Source: Iris pallida
Taxonomy: Eukaryota; Streptophyta; Magnoliopsida; Asparagales; Iridaceae
Reading direction: 5' to 3'
DNA: 64,000 nucleotides
Assembly (NCBI GenBank): GCA_029216955.1
Contig: JANAVB010005597.1
Coordinates: 48,915,614 to 48,979,613, forward strand
Part shown: positions 1-11,959 of the stretch, in pieces
Position numbering within the stretch: the first letter of the stretch is position 1
How the letters are laid out: every line of letters starts with the position of its first letter
The notes under the pieces: model-generated
Told to the model about the DNA's origin: nothing
Seen by the model: the letters and a program-made list of their open reading frames with translations, nothing else
The model's database searches: none
Position numbers and translations under genes: made by a program

Positions 1-684
1 ATTATTCAATATCACACTTTATCTAGAGTGGTCAAGAATGTCCTAGTCTTATTTTACTTCTAGAGCATAATTGGTGTCTTGTTCAAAGATTGGTTATTCC
101 TTATGGGCATTCAATTCGCATATAACCTCCTAACTTATATCTTGTTAATCCTCTGGAAAAGAAAAGTATTCAAATGCATCCTAAATCATAATGAAGTACG
201 AAACCATCCATTACGTGCACATCTGTTAACTACCCCTTTAAGAAAACACTATGATATGAGTATAAAGTGCCATCAAATTGATTTGGGTACATCCACTAAT
301 CGTGGATTGCAGAACAATTTGTATCTTATGGTTTAGTACTCATAGAAAGGTCTCTCTGATACATAAATATCCTAGTGATATATTGTTTCAAGATGCGGAT
401 ACAACTTCTCAGTTCCTCTGCTGGCGGATCGAGCAAGAGAAGCAACAATTAAGGGCTAGGCTTATAACCAAATTAATTTAATTATTTCCTATAGACTAGT
501 TAATTTCATCCAGGGCTAGGCTTATACCCAAATTACACATTCTAACACCGATGAAAATGAACATAATCTTCTGCTAGAAAAGCACTTATTGGAGGTGTAT
601 ATCTCATGAAGGGTAACACCCAATCAATGATACTAATCGTACCCGAGTCGTCTCTTTTTCCTTCTCATATTTTCAATAAATATA
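1..684. other. Left edge, no gene recognised
   Basis: AT-rich sequence with only short open frames (the longest about 85 codons) and no recognisable domain. I see no repeat or element end in it except the left flank of the MULE that begins near 685. Confidence 0.5.
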
Positions 685-770
685 GAAAATTTCATATATG
701 GGAGAGAAATGTGTGGCATTTGCAGCAAAGAGGATAAATTTCGGAAATTACAGATAGAGGGATGAGATTT
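685..770 (+). repeat. MULE-1 left terminal inverted repeat
   Basis: It pairs in inverted orientation with 2722-2800. The inner half is nearly identical, while the outer half (around TTCATATATGGGAGAG) is more diverged. Past it both sides carry a GGCGC-containing tract but no longer align well. Confidence 0.7.
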
Positions 771-841
771 ACTATTGGCGCTCCAGGGTGGGGTGCCAAC
801 TCCATAGACGCCCTCTCCTCTCTCTCTCTCTATATATATAT

Positions 842-1276
842 TATATATATATATATGAGGATGTTAAAAACTATTGTACTAGGACGCTAAAAACTATGGC
901 TCGCATAAGTAGAGAAAAATGCCACCTACAAATGTCGCGTATTGATAGTTTTATGTTTGAAATGTTAGATCTAGCAACAAGTAGAACACATGTAGTATGC
1001 TTAAAAGAAAATTATTGTTCACGTTTAAGGTTGTACTTGTATCATGCGTATCTACCATGTGTACATGCATGTTATGCGTGTAAGTCTTGCAATGTAAGCA
1101 TCGATACTTTTTATTCCTCACTTTCTACTGATAAATTGAGAACTTTGCATGAGCCACATATGAAACCAATTCCACTCCTCTACGATCTTCATATTGCTTT
1201 GGTTAGAGGACAAATTATAATACCATATATAAGACGCAAAGCTGGAAGACCAAAGAAGACCACATCCCGATGAATG
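842..1276 (+). pseudogene. MULE transposase, C-terminal fragment (SWIM zinc finger region)
   Basis: The reading frame encodes the C-terminal third of a MuDR/FAR1-type transposase. It opens with ..MARISREKCHLQM.., then a SWIM-type zinc finger region (CSRLRL..PCVHACYAC) and the typical tail PHMKPIPLLYDLH..RRKAGRPKK. It is clearly related to the fragment at 14707-15342, but the second Cys of the CxC pair is Arg here (CSR instead of CSC), so the finger is probably dead. The frame stops just before the insertion at 1288. A remnant of the following zinc knuckle and the ending TNQPRE reappear after it, at about 2351-2415. No catalytic DDE part remains, so it cannot move on its own. Confidence 0.75.
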
Positions 1277-1287
1277 ATTACCTACAA

Positions 1288-2350
1288 GGGTCCGTTGGTA
1301 AACCGTATTTGGAGGTAAAATTTGGATTTTTATGGATTTGGAGACAAATCCATGGAATCCTATGTTTGGTTGGAGATGGATTTGGATATGGAAAGTATGA
1401 CAAAATCCAAAACTTAGATTTGGTTGGATTTTGGAGGAAAAAAAATTATTCTTTAATAATTTCGTTAAAATATTTATTTAATAATTTTGTTAAAAATTAG
1501 TAAATTATAAATTAGTTAATCTTTAATAATTTCGTTAAAAATATTTGTTCTTTAATAATTTCGTTAAAAATTAGTTAATTAATAAAAAGAACTAATTATT
1601 TTATTAGTATTATTAATTAATAAAAATAGTATTATTAATTAAAAAATTAGTTAATTAGTTAATTTTGTTATAATCATATTAATAATTTATTAGTATTATT
1701 ATAATATTAATTAATAATTTGTTAATAACCATTTTATATAATCTTAATTAATAATATATTAATCACAATTAGAATCATATTTTATAATAATTTAATTAAT
1801 AATTTACTAATCATAATAATATTAATTTATAATTACTATTTTTATAATATTTAATTTATTGTTAATTAATCGTTAATTATTAATTATTAATCAATAATTA
1901 TAATTTATAATTATTAATCGTTAATAAAAAATTATCGATTGTTAATTATTAATTATTAATTATTAATCGTTAATTATAATTTATAGTTATTAATTATTAA
2001 TTATTAATCGTTAATTATTAATTATTAATCTTTAATTATTAATCGTTATTTATTTAAAATTAACTAATCATTAATTATTAATTTTATAATTAATAATAAC
2101 TAATCGTCAATTATTAATTACTAATCGTTAATTACTAATCATTAATTATTAATTTTATAAATAATAATAACTATAATTAATTAATAGCTTAATTATTGAT
2201 CATGACTATAATTTAATTATTAATCATAAAACCAAATCCTATGTTTGGTTGGAGTTGGATTTGGAGTTGGATTTGAATAGTAAAATCCATGATTTGGATT
2301 TGGAGGATTTCCAAATCCAAATAGTAAAATTCGGTTACCAAACAAGCCCC
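1288..2350. mobile_element. MITE-like insertion with AT-rich core
   Basis: Starts GGGTCCGTTGGTAAACCG and ends with an imperfect inverted counterpart, CGGTTACCAAACAAGCCCC. Both ends continue into related inverted tracts containing words such as ATCCTATGTTTGGTTGGA and GGATTTGG, over about 130 bp. The interior (about 1440-2215) is almost only A and T. It separates the GRPKK tail from the knuckle remnant of the MULE transposase, which shows it is a later insertion. I could not find a clean target duplication, so the superfamily (hAT or PIF/Harbinger) is open. Confidence 0.65.
1440..2215. repeat. AT-only core of degenerate TTAATTATTAATCG words
   Basis: About 780 bp built from permutations of TAATTATTAAT and TAATCGTTAATT. 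The only regular GC content is the CG in the TAATCG word. There is no coding potential. Confidence 0.8.
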
Positions 2351-2415
2351 AAGAGATATGGTAACTGTGGGGACTAGGACACACAAAAAAGCACTAATCA
2401 ACCAAGAGAGTAAAA
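2351..2415 (+). pseudogene. MULE transposase zinc-knuckle remnant
   Basis: This short stretch after the MITE reads, in one frame, as a degenerate knuckle ending TNQPRE. The intact version ending in the same six residues is at 14707-14770 on the minus strand. It places the MITE inside the transposase coding region. Confidence 0.55.
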
Positions 2416-2721
2416 TTATGTTCAATTGCTATATCACTTATTCTCAACAGTCAAGTTCATAATAATATTTTCCGTGGCGACAACTGTTATCCGTAATGTT
2501 GTAATAAATTTTCATGTTATTGTTATCGTTGATGTTGTAATAAAATTTTAAAGTTATTTATATATATGCCTTGTCTTTTGAAGTCATTGTTATTTTCTGA
2601 ATTTTTAAAAAAAATATACCAATGGTGGGGCGCCACTTGAGTTAGTGCCCCACACCTAGATTTCTCGGGGGGCGCCAACTGCAATGGCGCCCCAGTAATG
2701 CGCCAACTACAATGGAGCCTC

Positions 2722-2800
2722 ATCCCTCTGTCTGTAAATTTCCGAAATTTATCCTCTTTGCTCCAAATACCGCATATTCTCCCCCTCCTATATGAATTTT
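2722..2800 (-). repeat. MULE-1 right terminal inverted repeat
   Basis: Inverted copy of 685-770. Inside it (2620-2720) lies a GC-rich stretch with several GGCGCC-like words and no counterpart of equal length on the left side. Confidence 0.7.
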
Positions 2801-3289
2801 TTTGTAAAGTATACATCCCAATTTATATGCCTCTCATATACGGTTGTAATTTAGGCATACTCACTTGAAATATTACAAGTTAATATTTCGCAGTTACAAT
2901 GACTAATATTTGAATCATTTGTGTGGACAATTAATTTACTTCTTATGAATTCTAGATTATTACAGTACTTATGTCATACTGTTCAACCATAAACAATTAT
3001 AGAACCTGCTCTGCCGATATTTGTTTAACATCGCAGAATTTTCAATCTGAAATTTAATATATATGATGTTATGTTGAGCTAACAACTATTTTCTTGTTTA
3101 ACACTAGCTCAAGAGTACACATAGAGAATATATCATATAGGATGGATAAAATTTGACTAGTACGATCTTTGAAGTCTGACTCGAAGACTGCGGTAGGCTA
3201 CACATTTACATTGTATCAACGAGAACATGATGGATAAAGATTAACCTCACAGAATCCAAAACCATAACTAACGCAGTACAGGCAGTTCA

Positions 3290-3660
3290 TCGACCAAGCC
3301 CAGCCTGGATCAGCCAAGGAAGCAACATGGCTAGGCACATAGAGCCAAGGTCAACACCAGAGGTGTCTGCGTAAGGTTCAACCTCAGTTGACCTTACCCA
3401 GTTGTATTTGAAGCTATTTGAGTCCTAGACCTACTAACTTTTTTCTATGAGAAACTCCTAGAACTAAACCTTACACCTAATAACTCAGGTAGCAATATGG
3501 CCCGACATATAGAAGCAAAGACAAAATAGCATAGGTGTCTCTGTAGGGTTCAATCTCAGTTGACGACACCTTTTTTCCTGAGACTAAGTTAACCTAGACC
3601 TTAGATTGGTTGATTAACCCAGTTGCACTTGATGCTACCAAGTCCTTAGACCTAATCACG
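3290..3660 (+). repeat. Diverged tandem duplication (~180-190 bp unit)
   Basis: Two copies (about 3300-3440 and 3480-3660) share, in order, AGCAACATGGC.., AGGTGTCT..GTA.GGTTCAA.CTCAGTTGAC, ACCCAGTTG and CCTAGACCTA-like blocks, with many substitutions. Confidence 0.6.
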
Positions 3661-5144
3661 TACAGCTAGATACATAACTACTAGGAGATTTTATGTTTAA
3701 TATACCACCTCTGGAGTTGCTTATGAGTCTTCTAGGCTGTCCGAAGGTCTTCAGTTTTTTATGGTCATTTATGTAGGATATTCAAAGAGTTCAAAATATT
3801 CATTTAAGTGAACCAAAAATTATCCACCTTAAATTTATATCTCTCATATCGATTGCCTACGAAGTACGCAACTAGTATCAGGGTTAGGTGTTTCAACAAG
3901 CTATCATCGTGAGTTTCACAAATCTGAGTGGTTGGCGAGCACGAACTCTGAACCGGAGGAACAACTTGGAAGGTGAAGCTTCTAGACCTACTAATTTAAA
4001 ATGGTTTGCACAAGTCTTTGCAAAGATAGAAGTTGACTGAAGGTGCTGACACAAATCTGCAGTCATGGTTGAAAATATTGTCACCAACTAGATCCTAATG
4101 ATAGCAACACTATTAAATGTATTAATTCAATCAACTTTTCTTTCTATTGCAATTAATAGGTTTTGTATTAGATGATGATGATGACGACGACGATGACAAT
4201 GACGGATGCAAATCCATTGGTATGGTATTGTTGGTGATGGAGATGATGATACGGTAGATAGTTTTTAGGGTCTTGCCAATTTTCTAATATCATGAACTTG
4301 TACCAAATTTACTTATATTAAGAACTTGTGCTAATTTCTTGAGTTTTTGACGAAGGTTATCTATTAGTTGTTGTCTTCATGATTTTATATACTCCATTTT
4401 TATATTTTAATGATGCAAACAATTGATTAGATATACTATGAGTTTGTGTATTTGAAACTAAATTGTTAACTAATATATTAAAATGAGCACCTCACTTCGT
4501 CGAATCCCACACAGTGCTGCTTGCATCTAGGCTCAAGATGACCCTAGAGCTTCAAGTATGCCTCGTGCCTTTTGAAACAATGGGACTATGTACAAGTGTT
4601 GAGGGAGTTCTCTTGGGACTTTACAATTGATTCATGAAGTTTATATTACCTCCAAATTGTCTCGTCAAAGGCACCAGTCACAATCTCCAATGTCACTGCC
4701 TCATTGTTATACATCTACCAGTTACGTGCACTCAGTGTCCACCAACCACCTGTAGGTAAGATCCATGACTACAATTCACCTAGGAATGTGTACAATCCTT
4801 GGATAAAGAGAAAGGATGAGAGGTGAAAAAACTCAAAAATGACTACCCTGCAGATGCCATTGGGTGTGCCACTGCCACCATCACGGAAAGGGGAAGGAAC
4901 TCTGATCTGATGTCACTTGCCCTGAATATCAAATTCAAAGGGTTAGTTCGGTAAAAGTTCATTCACCCTACCTTCTCACTCCTATATCCCTCTCCCCTTT
5001 CTGTCCCTGCAAAGGTGGTGGTAGCACATCAGATGGTGACAAAGGGATGAACAGTGGCAGCCATGAACAAAAGTATCATCTTTTTCATATTTTGAGGAAG
5101 CCTAGGCACCTGTTCCGATTATTGGCGCCTGGGCAGATGCCATC

Positions 5145-5285
5145 AAGGGTCTAGAAGCAGCATAACTAACTAACTGAAGCCACACTAGCCTAGACAAGGC
5201 CCCATTGGGCTACATCTTGGGCGCCCATGGAAATGCACCGAGGGTCTAGAAGCAGCCTAACTGAAGCCACACTGGCCTAGGAAGG
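5145..5285 (+). repeat. Short tandem duplication
   Basis: The block GGGTCTAGAAGCAGC..AACTGAAGCCACACT.GCCTAG occurs at about 5148-5205 and again at about 5241-5285. Confidence 0.6.
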
Positions 5286-5484
5286 CCCTGTTTGTATCAA
5301 AATCTAATAAGCACAATACACAGTGGCTTACTATTAAATGCTCCAATATTAGTTGTGTCATGTAAGGCCCATTATTCTGAAAAAATATTTGACGCCAACA
5401 AAAGGGATAATAATACTAATAAACATCCAGTGGAATATAGTATCCACATCAAGATCAATTAGTTTCACGGCAATATGCTCTAAT

Positions 5485-5682
5485 AACTCCAAATGCACTC
5501 TTAAAGGCACAACTAAACTGCAAATCTTAGGCCTGATACCTAGATTTTGATTATATCCATATTGAGAAAATCAAGGACTGTCTAACTCCAAATGCACTCT
5601 TAAAGGCACAACTATACTGCAAATCTTAGGCCTGATACCTAGATTTTGATTATATCCATATTGAGAAAATCAAGGACTGTCT
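5485..5682 (+). repeat. Recent 99-bp tandem duplication
   Basis: Two adjacent 99-bp copies (5485-5583 and 5584-5682) starting AACTCCAAATGCACTC are nearly identical, with one clear A/T difference. They lie 3' of the RRM gene. Confidence 0.85.
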
Positions 5683-6305
5683 AGGAAACTCTCCTAAATT
5701 AAGTAATGAAGTTGACATTCATTTGAACTTCAGAACTTATAGCCCTACAACAACAACAAAACCTTTTATCACCATATACATGGGGCTGCAACCTTTTCTA
5801 GCTCTACTGAGGTGTAGGCTCCACTAAACAAATTGTAAAGATAGACGGAACAAGAATTTGATATGCTAACTATCATATATCACATTCCAAGTTCCCAAAC
5901 ATAACACAAATACTACTGGTCAAAGACGCCAAGTACGAGTTTATGGAACAAAGCTAACACCTTTAACAGGGAAATTATCAAATTTGTAGAAGGCTCCAGT
6001 AAGCATCTAATAAATGCAAATGAAGAACATGACCCAAAAAAAAACGAAAAACTGATAGAAGAAATAATGAATGGTATATATGTAAGACTTCTTAAGTTTC
6101 CTGTAAAATGATTCATTCGAAATATAGATGTTAAAAAAACAATATGCATATCAACCAAATCAACATAAAACAAAGCATTAGTAACTTGGCAGTTCATAAA
6201 TTGTGAAATAGGTTTCCACTAAAACAGCATATACTAATTGGTAATAATATCAAGGTAAAATGTCATCAAACAAAAGACCTACAGTTTTACCACAGAAGGA
6301 TGTAC

Positions 6306-7094
6306 CTCATTTGCTTTTGAAATAGCTTGATTCATCTCCTTAGCAGTCGAAGGAAACAGCTCTATGTAACGGCTCCCCAGTGTCATCCTATCCATACCCA
6401 TTGCAGATTTAGAGTCCTCTGCATTTGCAAACTCCACATAAGCCTCCCCTGCTGGCCTACCATTCGAGTTTAGGACAATATGAACAGTCTCCTCTGATAA
6501 TTGGTAGTCTTTGAAGAAATCCATGATATCATCTTTCCCTGCAGAATAAGGCAATCCTCTCATACGCAAAACTCCAGTATGCTCAACTAAATCCTTTCCG
6601 TCATCATTTGATCTTGCCACAGGAGCACTTCGACGTGGAGAATTACCCCTCGTATCTGAGACTTCATGTGCAACAGCACTGTAGTATTCTTGTTTATTAC
6701 TCCTAAAAACCTCGATGTACCTCCGGCCCATGTTCTGCCTGTTTCTCTGTATTGCCAAATCAACTTGCAGGGCATGAGCCATGACACAGAACGCTTCCCC
6801 ACTGAATCGACCACCTTTATTAACAAAGAGAATGTCCAGTATTTGCAGACCATTGAAAAATTCGAGAATATCAGAATCTGCACAATCAAAGGGCAGGCCA
6901 CGCAATCGGACAACAGGAAATTGTGGAAGTTGACCAGCATAAGCGTATGAACCACTATACATAAAACTCGAACTAGGTGATGGCCCAAAGTATGACGAAC
7001 TTGAACCTAGTAGTTGTTGCCGCTTGAACCCAAATTCACGCACATCACTATGATCCATATATTCCCTGTAGCCCAACATACCCGAAGGGGGCAT
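6306..7094 (-). CDS. hnRNP H/F-type RNA-binding protein with two quasi-RRM domains (main coding exon)
   Basis: Single-stranded RNA-binding protein of the plant hnRNP H/F-like (ESRP/GRSF-type) family, probably acting in splicing or other nuclear RNA steps. The 263 codons from the ATG at 7094 hold a Tyr/Ser-rich N-terminus (MLGYREYMDHSD, residues 6-17), RRM1 at about 60-133 (VVRLRGLPF, GEAFCVM, RRYIEVFRS) and RRM2 at about 174-250 (LRMRGLPY, GEAYVEF, SRYIELFPS). The LRGLP and RYIE.F signatures mark quasi-RRMs. The conserved N-terminus supports the start at 7094 or 7079. The coding exon ends ..ISKANE at 6306, followed by a GT donor (6305-6304); unspliced, the frame runs on to a stop near 6279. 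A candidate last exon begins after CAG at 6101 and adds only Glu-Thr-stop (6100-6092). A 5' UTR exon probably lies at 11051-11215. No break is seen, and it is the one intact host gene here. Confidence 0.88.
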
Positions 7095-8592
7095 ACGAAT
7101 AAACTCATTATTACTCGCAAATATCCAAAACAAGCAATTGCTAGGTAATTTACATTTGACATTCACGTGAAATGGAAATAACAGGCATAACAAACTAAAG
7201 GAACAACAAAATGATTGATACAAGGAGAACATGTAATTCAATAAACGAAGGAAGAAATATTTGAAAGACAATCAAGACAGTAAATTCTTGAGATACTTTC
7301 TGAAATTGCAAACAATAATTTCATGCAGACAAAAACTTATGCATCAGCATGTCATCTTGTGTGTTTCATATTAACAAGATAAATGTCTGGTAATGAAGTA
7401 ATTCCAGTTTGGTTGCGTACAATTTCGCTAGCAGGACTTACGATTCCCAAATCCTAACATCTTGTACGGATTTGGATTCCCAAACCGTGTGGAAACCCAC
7501 TCCAACATTCTACATTATGAATCAATATTCACTCTCAAAATGTGTAAACTCCAATCCCATGATTCTAAAATTACATCTCTTATTGCCACAATACTGACTG
7601 GTAACAAATAGTTGTTTTCTAGGGGAACTTGCAGGTGCTCCTTGGTTGCATGAGCTTAAACTGCATATCCAAATAGGTAGGTTTACCTACTTGTCAACTA
7701 GTTCTAGGTTGGCAAGGTCTTCTCTTGTAAATAACTTAGCTACGAAATTGGCACCTAGAGAGCTGATGTCAGGTTTGCATCTGGCTATAAAAACTTTGTC
7801 AGCTCTGGTGGAGTCTTCTTGTGCTCCACAGCCATGCTGGTTCTCATGACAGAAGGCTTAGATGATCATGATGACGACTATTCGGTAACATGTAATTTTT
7901 GGGGGATTACAAGCACATGTTCCTGCTCCTAAAGATACAGCCTGTAAGACAAGATACCGACTAGTAACAAAAGAATCCTTTTCACATGGTTGTATAATAG
8001 GAATTAAGATTCAATTGTATACAGATAAAAGCTACAGACCGCCAATTTGGTTGCCATGTATTTTGATTCCAAAGTTTCAATTCCAAATCCTATTACTCGT
8101 TGAAATATAATTCAGGAAATCCAGATTCATATGAAATAAAAAGTAATCAAATGATTTTTCACATTCAGAATGTGAGAAGTGAAATCCCATGATTCTAGAA
8201 ATAGTTCATGGTGGATCCACAAATATTCAATCGGCACACATTCCATTGAGAGAGTTCCAAATATATCCAACCAAAAAAATAATAGTTGAAATCTAATGAA
8301 GTTTGGCATCTCTCAAGTGAAGAAACGAGAAACCAGAAGTGCAACCGGAACCTGGATTTGAGAATCCAAAAAAAAAAAATATTGCAACAGGTAAAGCTGA
8401 TTAAAGATTTGTGATACCAATATATCTACACAATAGTTTGCTTGTAATTTGAATTCCACTATTTTCAATTCCTAAATCCAGCCATAACATACTAACATGT
8501 CATTTTGGCACCATGTGGATGTCAACTTCTAAATCTTCAACTGTAAAGTAATGAATCAATATCCATTCTCCAGTCCAAATGTGTGTCATGAT

Positions 8593-8791
8593 CATTGCTC
8601 TAAAAATCCGCCTAGGGACCAACCCGCCCCCCCCTCCCCCCGATGCCCGACTATGCATTGTTTTGGATTTTATGGACTTCTTCCGCAATTTTCAGCTGGG
8701 TTTTTTTTTAACGCCTAGTTCTAGGCAACTGCCTAGGCGGGGTAGGCCCCGGTGGCCGTCCGACTAGCACCTAGCACCTTTTACAACCTTG
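8593..8791. mobile_element. hAT-type MITE with 8-bp target duplication
   Basis: A 199-bp insertion flanked by GTCATGAT at 8585-8592 and 8792-8799. Its ends are weakly inverted (CATTGCTCTAAAA and, on the other strand, CAAGGTTGTAAAA). The interior has CCTAGGCG-type words and a C-rich run. The 8-bp duplication and the CA..TG ends fit the hAT superfamily. It interrupts an older intronic repeat block. Confidence 0.75.
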
Positions 8792-9349
8792 GTCATGATT
8801 CTTTAAATACATCTGCTGAATCAAAGTTATCCAGAGTACATTCAATCATCAGTGAACATAATAAAATAATTTAAGCGTCTGGAATTACAAGAAGCCATAA
8901 GAGATTAAATGTAATTGGGATTCCAAAATTGCACAAGTATCGATTAACCACGACAAGATGAGACTAAAGTACTGAAAATGGCTTCTTTAAAAGGTATGGT
9001 GTAATGCAATGTGATAGCAACTTTCACCGTCATAATGAGACTTGAGAAGTATTAGGACGTAAAAAGTGATCTAATAATGAATAGTACGTGATTGACAAAG
9101 ACGCAGCAACATATACAATGGACTACCTTTAGTGGGCATTAATATGATGGATAATTCAATCTAAACAATTTTAAGCAAAAGCTACAAATGAAAGGACTTT
9201 TATTAACCTGACACTAGAGCAATGGAATGTCAAATAAAATAGCATCTCAATAGAATGATACTTCCAAAGAATATATTAAACAAGAGGTTTGCTTAGATAC
9301 AACTCCTATAAATTATCTGTTTCAATAAAGATCCACAAATATTATTATG

Positions 9350-9947
9350 TGTTCAATGTCACGGACTTGGTGTTTTCACATATACCTTGATTCGTGCGGT
9401 GCACAAAATTTCTCCTCGAACACCCGTGCAAGCCTGGCTAGATCGCTAAGGGAGAGCGAGAAAATGTGGAGCAAAGGAGAGAGATTAGAATATTGATAAC
9501 TCTACTATACTAAAAAGAGTATACAAATTCATGGTGGTGAGGAACAAAAAGGAGGCCTCCCCCTTTATACAGCCTCAAATGTTCTACATGAAACACTAAG
9601 ATTATGCCACGTGCTCACTATCTAATGGTTGGAACTTTTTAGAACCTAGATATTTACAATGCTTATTAATAAGATATTCACATGATAGCCTTCTAGAAAT
9701 GGTAGGAATCCTCATAAAGCTTCTAGATGTAAGGAATATCCCATGAATCTTCCAAGGAATATCCAATAAATTTTCCCAAAGACTGTATATAATTCTCGAA
9801 TATTCCGGAGGCTTCCCTCAAGTAACACCATTGGCTTGATAGGCCCGTGCAAAACTGTCTAGGTTGAGCAAAAAATCTTGGAAGTGACATCAAGCTCCAA
9901 GAAAGTCTACACAAACCTTTGACAAAAATCTTAACATTTTTCCAACA
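9350..9947 (-). mobile_element. Probable solo LTR in the RRM intron
   Basis: On the minus strand it begins TGTTGGAAAAATG, the start typical of Ty1/Copia LTRs. It carries a TATA-like box (TATAAAGGGGGAGG, near 9563-9575) about 375 nt in, and ends near 9350 with ..CATTGAACACA or ACA. There is no internal region beside it, so it looks like a solo LTR. The flanking 5-mers (TATTA or TTATG against TAAAT) do not match well, so the boundaries or the age are uncertain. It has the same orientation as the host gene. Confidence 0.55.
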
Positions 9948-11050
9948 TAAATTCCCTTAGGGAGTTCTTATAATGTGGTAAATATGCACAAATAAATGGA
10001 GCTATCTAAAAACCCAAAATATATGATGTATATGGCTTAATGTTATTCACAAAAACGAGCTTTAGAGAATCCACTAAAAAAATTATGACGAAGTCAGGAA
10101 AAACGAATATGAAGCATATAGTCCAAAATTTGGACATGGAGAATGGCATCTTGTCCTGCATTTGTATTACGCATAAAATTATACATATTTCTAGTTAAAG
10201 GAATATAAGTTCCATATATTAACCCTTGACATTATATAACACACTGAGGCACAAAATACTCCTGGAAATTCAGATTCTCGGTTTGCTCGCTCAAATCCCT
10301 ATTTTTCACCCTTCCGAACAAGTTCTAAGGATAGCGAATACCAACAAGCTGAACTTGCAATCAAGGGTTCAATTACTAACAACTTAACCACCACGAGCGA
10401 AATGAAAAAGGAAAACAACCACAAGTCAGCATGACAGAGAAGATGCAATGGTCTACTCTTGAATCCGATATGAAACCATGGCCTCCTTTGGTGTGAAAAT
10501 GGAAGGAAACGATAAATGTGCCTTGTGCTGAACTTGAACTCTAGAGAAGGAATATAATCAAAACTATACGTACACACGAATGTTATCCACGGCGCCAACT
10601 TTCGTAAAGTGGGTTGCGAATTTTTAAGTCAATCATATTGACGAGTCCATGAGTTGTGCCGGTGCTTGTTAACCCAAATGCCAAAGTTCCATGACCGACC
10701 AGACAATATGGAAAGTATAATTTTAGGCGTATCCATACTTTGTCTTTATTGGAAAGGTTAATCCCACATGAACGAGCAGTTCAATAAAGCGAACGTCAGC
10801 ACAGGTCAGACTTCTTCAATTTCCCTTTTCCTCTAATGGCAATTTTTGGACGTTTAAGCTTCTTTTTCTTCTTCTTCTTAGCAATCTTTAAGAATAAATG
10901 ATAGCTGCAAGTCTAGGTTCCGTATTTGAATGTTCTTGCAATTTTGAAAGGTCGATTTATTTTAAGAGTCACATGCGAGTACTTTTTCTAGTTTATCGAA
11001 AAGAAACCCTAATTTTTCATATTCTTTGAGAGGGAGAGAGAAGGGAATAC

Positions 11051-11215
11051 CTGGAGGCATCAAAGGGGTTTGGGGAGGAGGAAGAGGCGGCTACAGAGGA
11101 GAAGTAGCGCTTCCTCGGCGTCGTCATCAGCGTTTTTCGGCGGAGGACGTCGGAGATCGGCGGCGGTGAATCGCTCCGCGATGGCCGGCGGCGGCGGACG
11201 AGGGAATTGTCAAAG
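11051..11215 (-). other. Probable 5' UTR exon of the RRM gene
   Basis: GC-rich, pyrimidine-rich leader on the minus strand (CCGCCGCCGCCGG, TCCTCCGCCG) ending in a good GTATTC donor at 11050. It is the only GC-rich, leader-like block upstream of the RRM exon. A short ATG near its end does not join in frame with the coding exon under the acceptors I tried, so I take it as untranslated. Confidence 0.5.
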
Positions 11216-11959
11216 GGAAGGGGGGACGAAGAAGAAGAAATGAGGAGATTTTGAGAGGGGGTTCTGGCTAGGGTTAGAAAAGGGAGTAAGAGAAAGGAAG
11301 GATGCAGTCGGTCGCATTTGGGTCGGATCTAAGTAATTGCAAGCCCGGCCCGACCCGATCCGATGTGAAAGCCAAAATAAACAGAAAATTTGCTGTAGAG
11401 TACCGTCCTTTAGTAAAATTGCGCTAGGGGTAAGAAGTTTTGGGAATTGCAAGTAGGGATACTTTCCGACAGACCATCGTGTCCAATTTCCGTCAGACGG
11501 TATCGGAAATTGAGCGCACTTTGTTCTCAGCCGCAGCAGCAGCTTTATTTCTCGGTGGGGGGGAAGCTTTGTTTGCCGCTGCTTTCTTCGTCGGGGGAGG
11601 GAAAACTTTGTTTTTATGCAAATAGATTGTTTGGGTGGAGGGGTTAAAGGGTGGTAGATTTATTGAAAGATGAAAAAGTCATAGACATTGGGCAGTGGGA
11701 TGAAAGGGATGGAATTGTCTGGTAGTGAGATATGGGGTGGAGGAGTTCATGTTATAAAGGAATTCATTCCTCCTCCATAAACAGACCCAGAAGAAAGGAA
11801 GAAGAAGAGAAACAGAAGAGGAGATAAGAGAAGAGAAGAGAAGTAGAGAGACTAAGGAGCATAACAAAGTTAGAGAGGTAAAAATATCAGAAGAATTTGA
11901 ATTATGATTTTATTTTATTTGTTTGTGTTTATTATCTTAGAATTTGGTATTAATAACAG
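11216..11959. other. Divergent spacer between the RRM gene and the plant mobile domain pseudogene
   Basis: Holds the presumed promoter of the RRM leader (left part) and the upstream region of the mobile domain gene (right part). Short frames at 11440-11647 are low-complexity and not convincing. Confidence 0.45.
11753..11760 (+). promoter_or_regulatory. TATA-like box for the plant mobile domain gene
   Basis: TATAAAGG about 200 bases upstream of the ATG at 11960, followed by a purine-rich AGAAGAGGAGA leader. Confidence 0.45.

Larger units (their letters stand above)
685..2800 (+). mobile_element. Internally deleted Mutator-like element (MULE-1)
   Basis: Two inverted ends bracket a fragment of a MULE transposase. 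The left end (about 685-770) matches the reverse complement of the right end (about 2722-2800). Both carry a block reading CAAAGAGGATAAATTTCGG followed by an A-rich stretch and AGAGGGATGAG. Right after the left end the sequence passes straight into the C-terminal coding part of the transposase, so the 5' two thirds of the gene are missing: a typical internally deleted, non-autonomous MULE. The exact outer ends and the expected 9-bp target duplication could not be fixed. A second MITE-like insertion (1288-2350) splits the coding remnant. Confidence 0.7.
2801..5912. other. Intergenic region, no gene seen
   Basis: No frame longer than about 65 codons and no recognisable domain. It holds a short GAT/GAC-rich run near 4175-4205 and three local duplications, listed separately. 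Confidence 0.6.
7095..11050 (-). other. First intron and 5' flank of the RRM coding exon
   Basis: Non-coding stretch between the RRM coding exon and a GC-rich 5' exon that ends ..CCTCCAG with a GTATTC donor at 11050. It contains an LTR-like insertion (9350-9947), a hAT-type MITE (8593-8791) and two diverged copies of a block resembling AATGAATCAATATYCA..CATGATT..CTAAAAT (about 7515-7575 and 8550-8600). No other gene was recognised. The intron call rests on splice-like motifs only. Confidence 0.5.

Noticed and set aside
79..481. Two short plus-strand frames at the left edge
   Set aside because: No domain or family resemblance recognised; lengths are expected by chance.
5913..6197. 94-codon minus-strand frame 3' of the RRM exon
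   Set aside because: Phe/Ser/Ile-rich translation of AT-rich DNA; probably intron and 3' UTR of the RRM gene.
10560..10620. GTTGGCGCCGTGGATAAC on the minus strand, like the start of a retrotransposon interior
   Set aside because: No LTR end, primer site or gag could be found beside it; too short to support an element.
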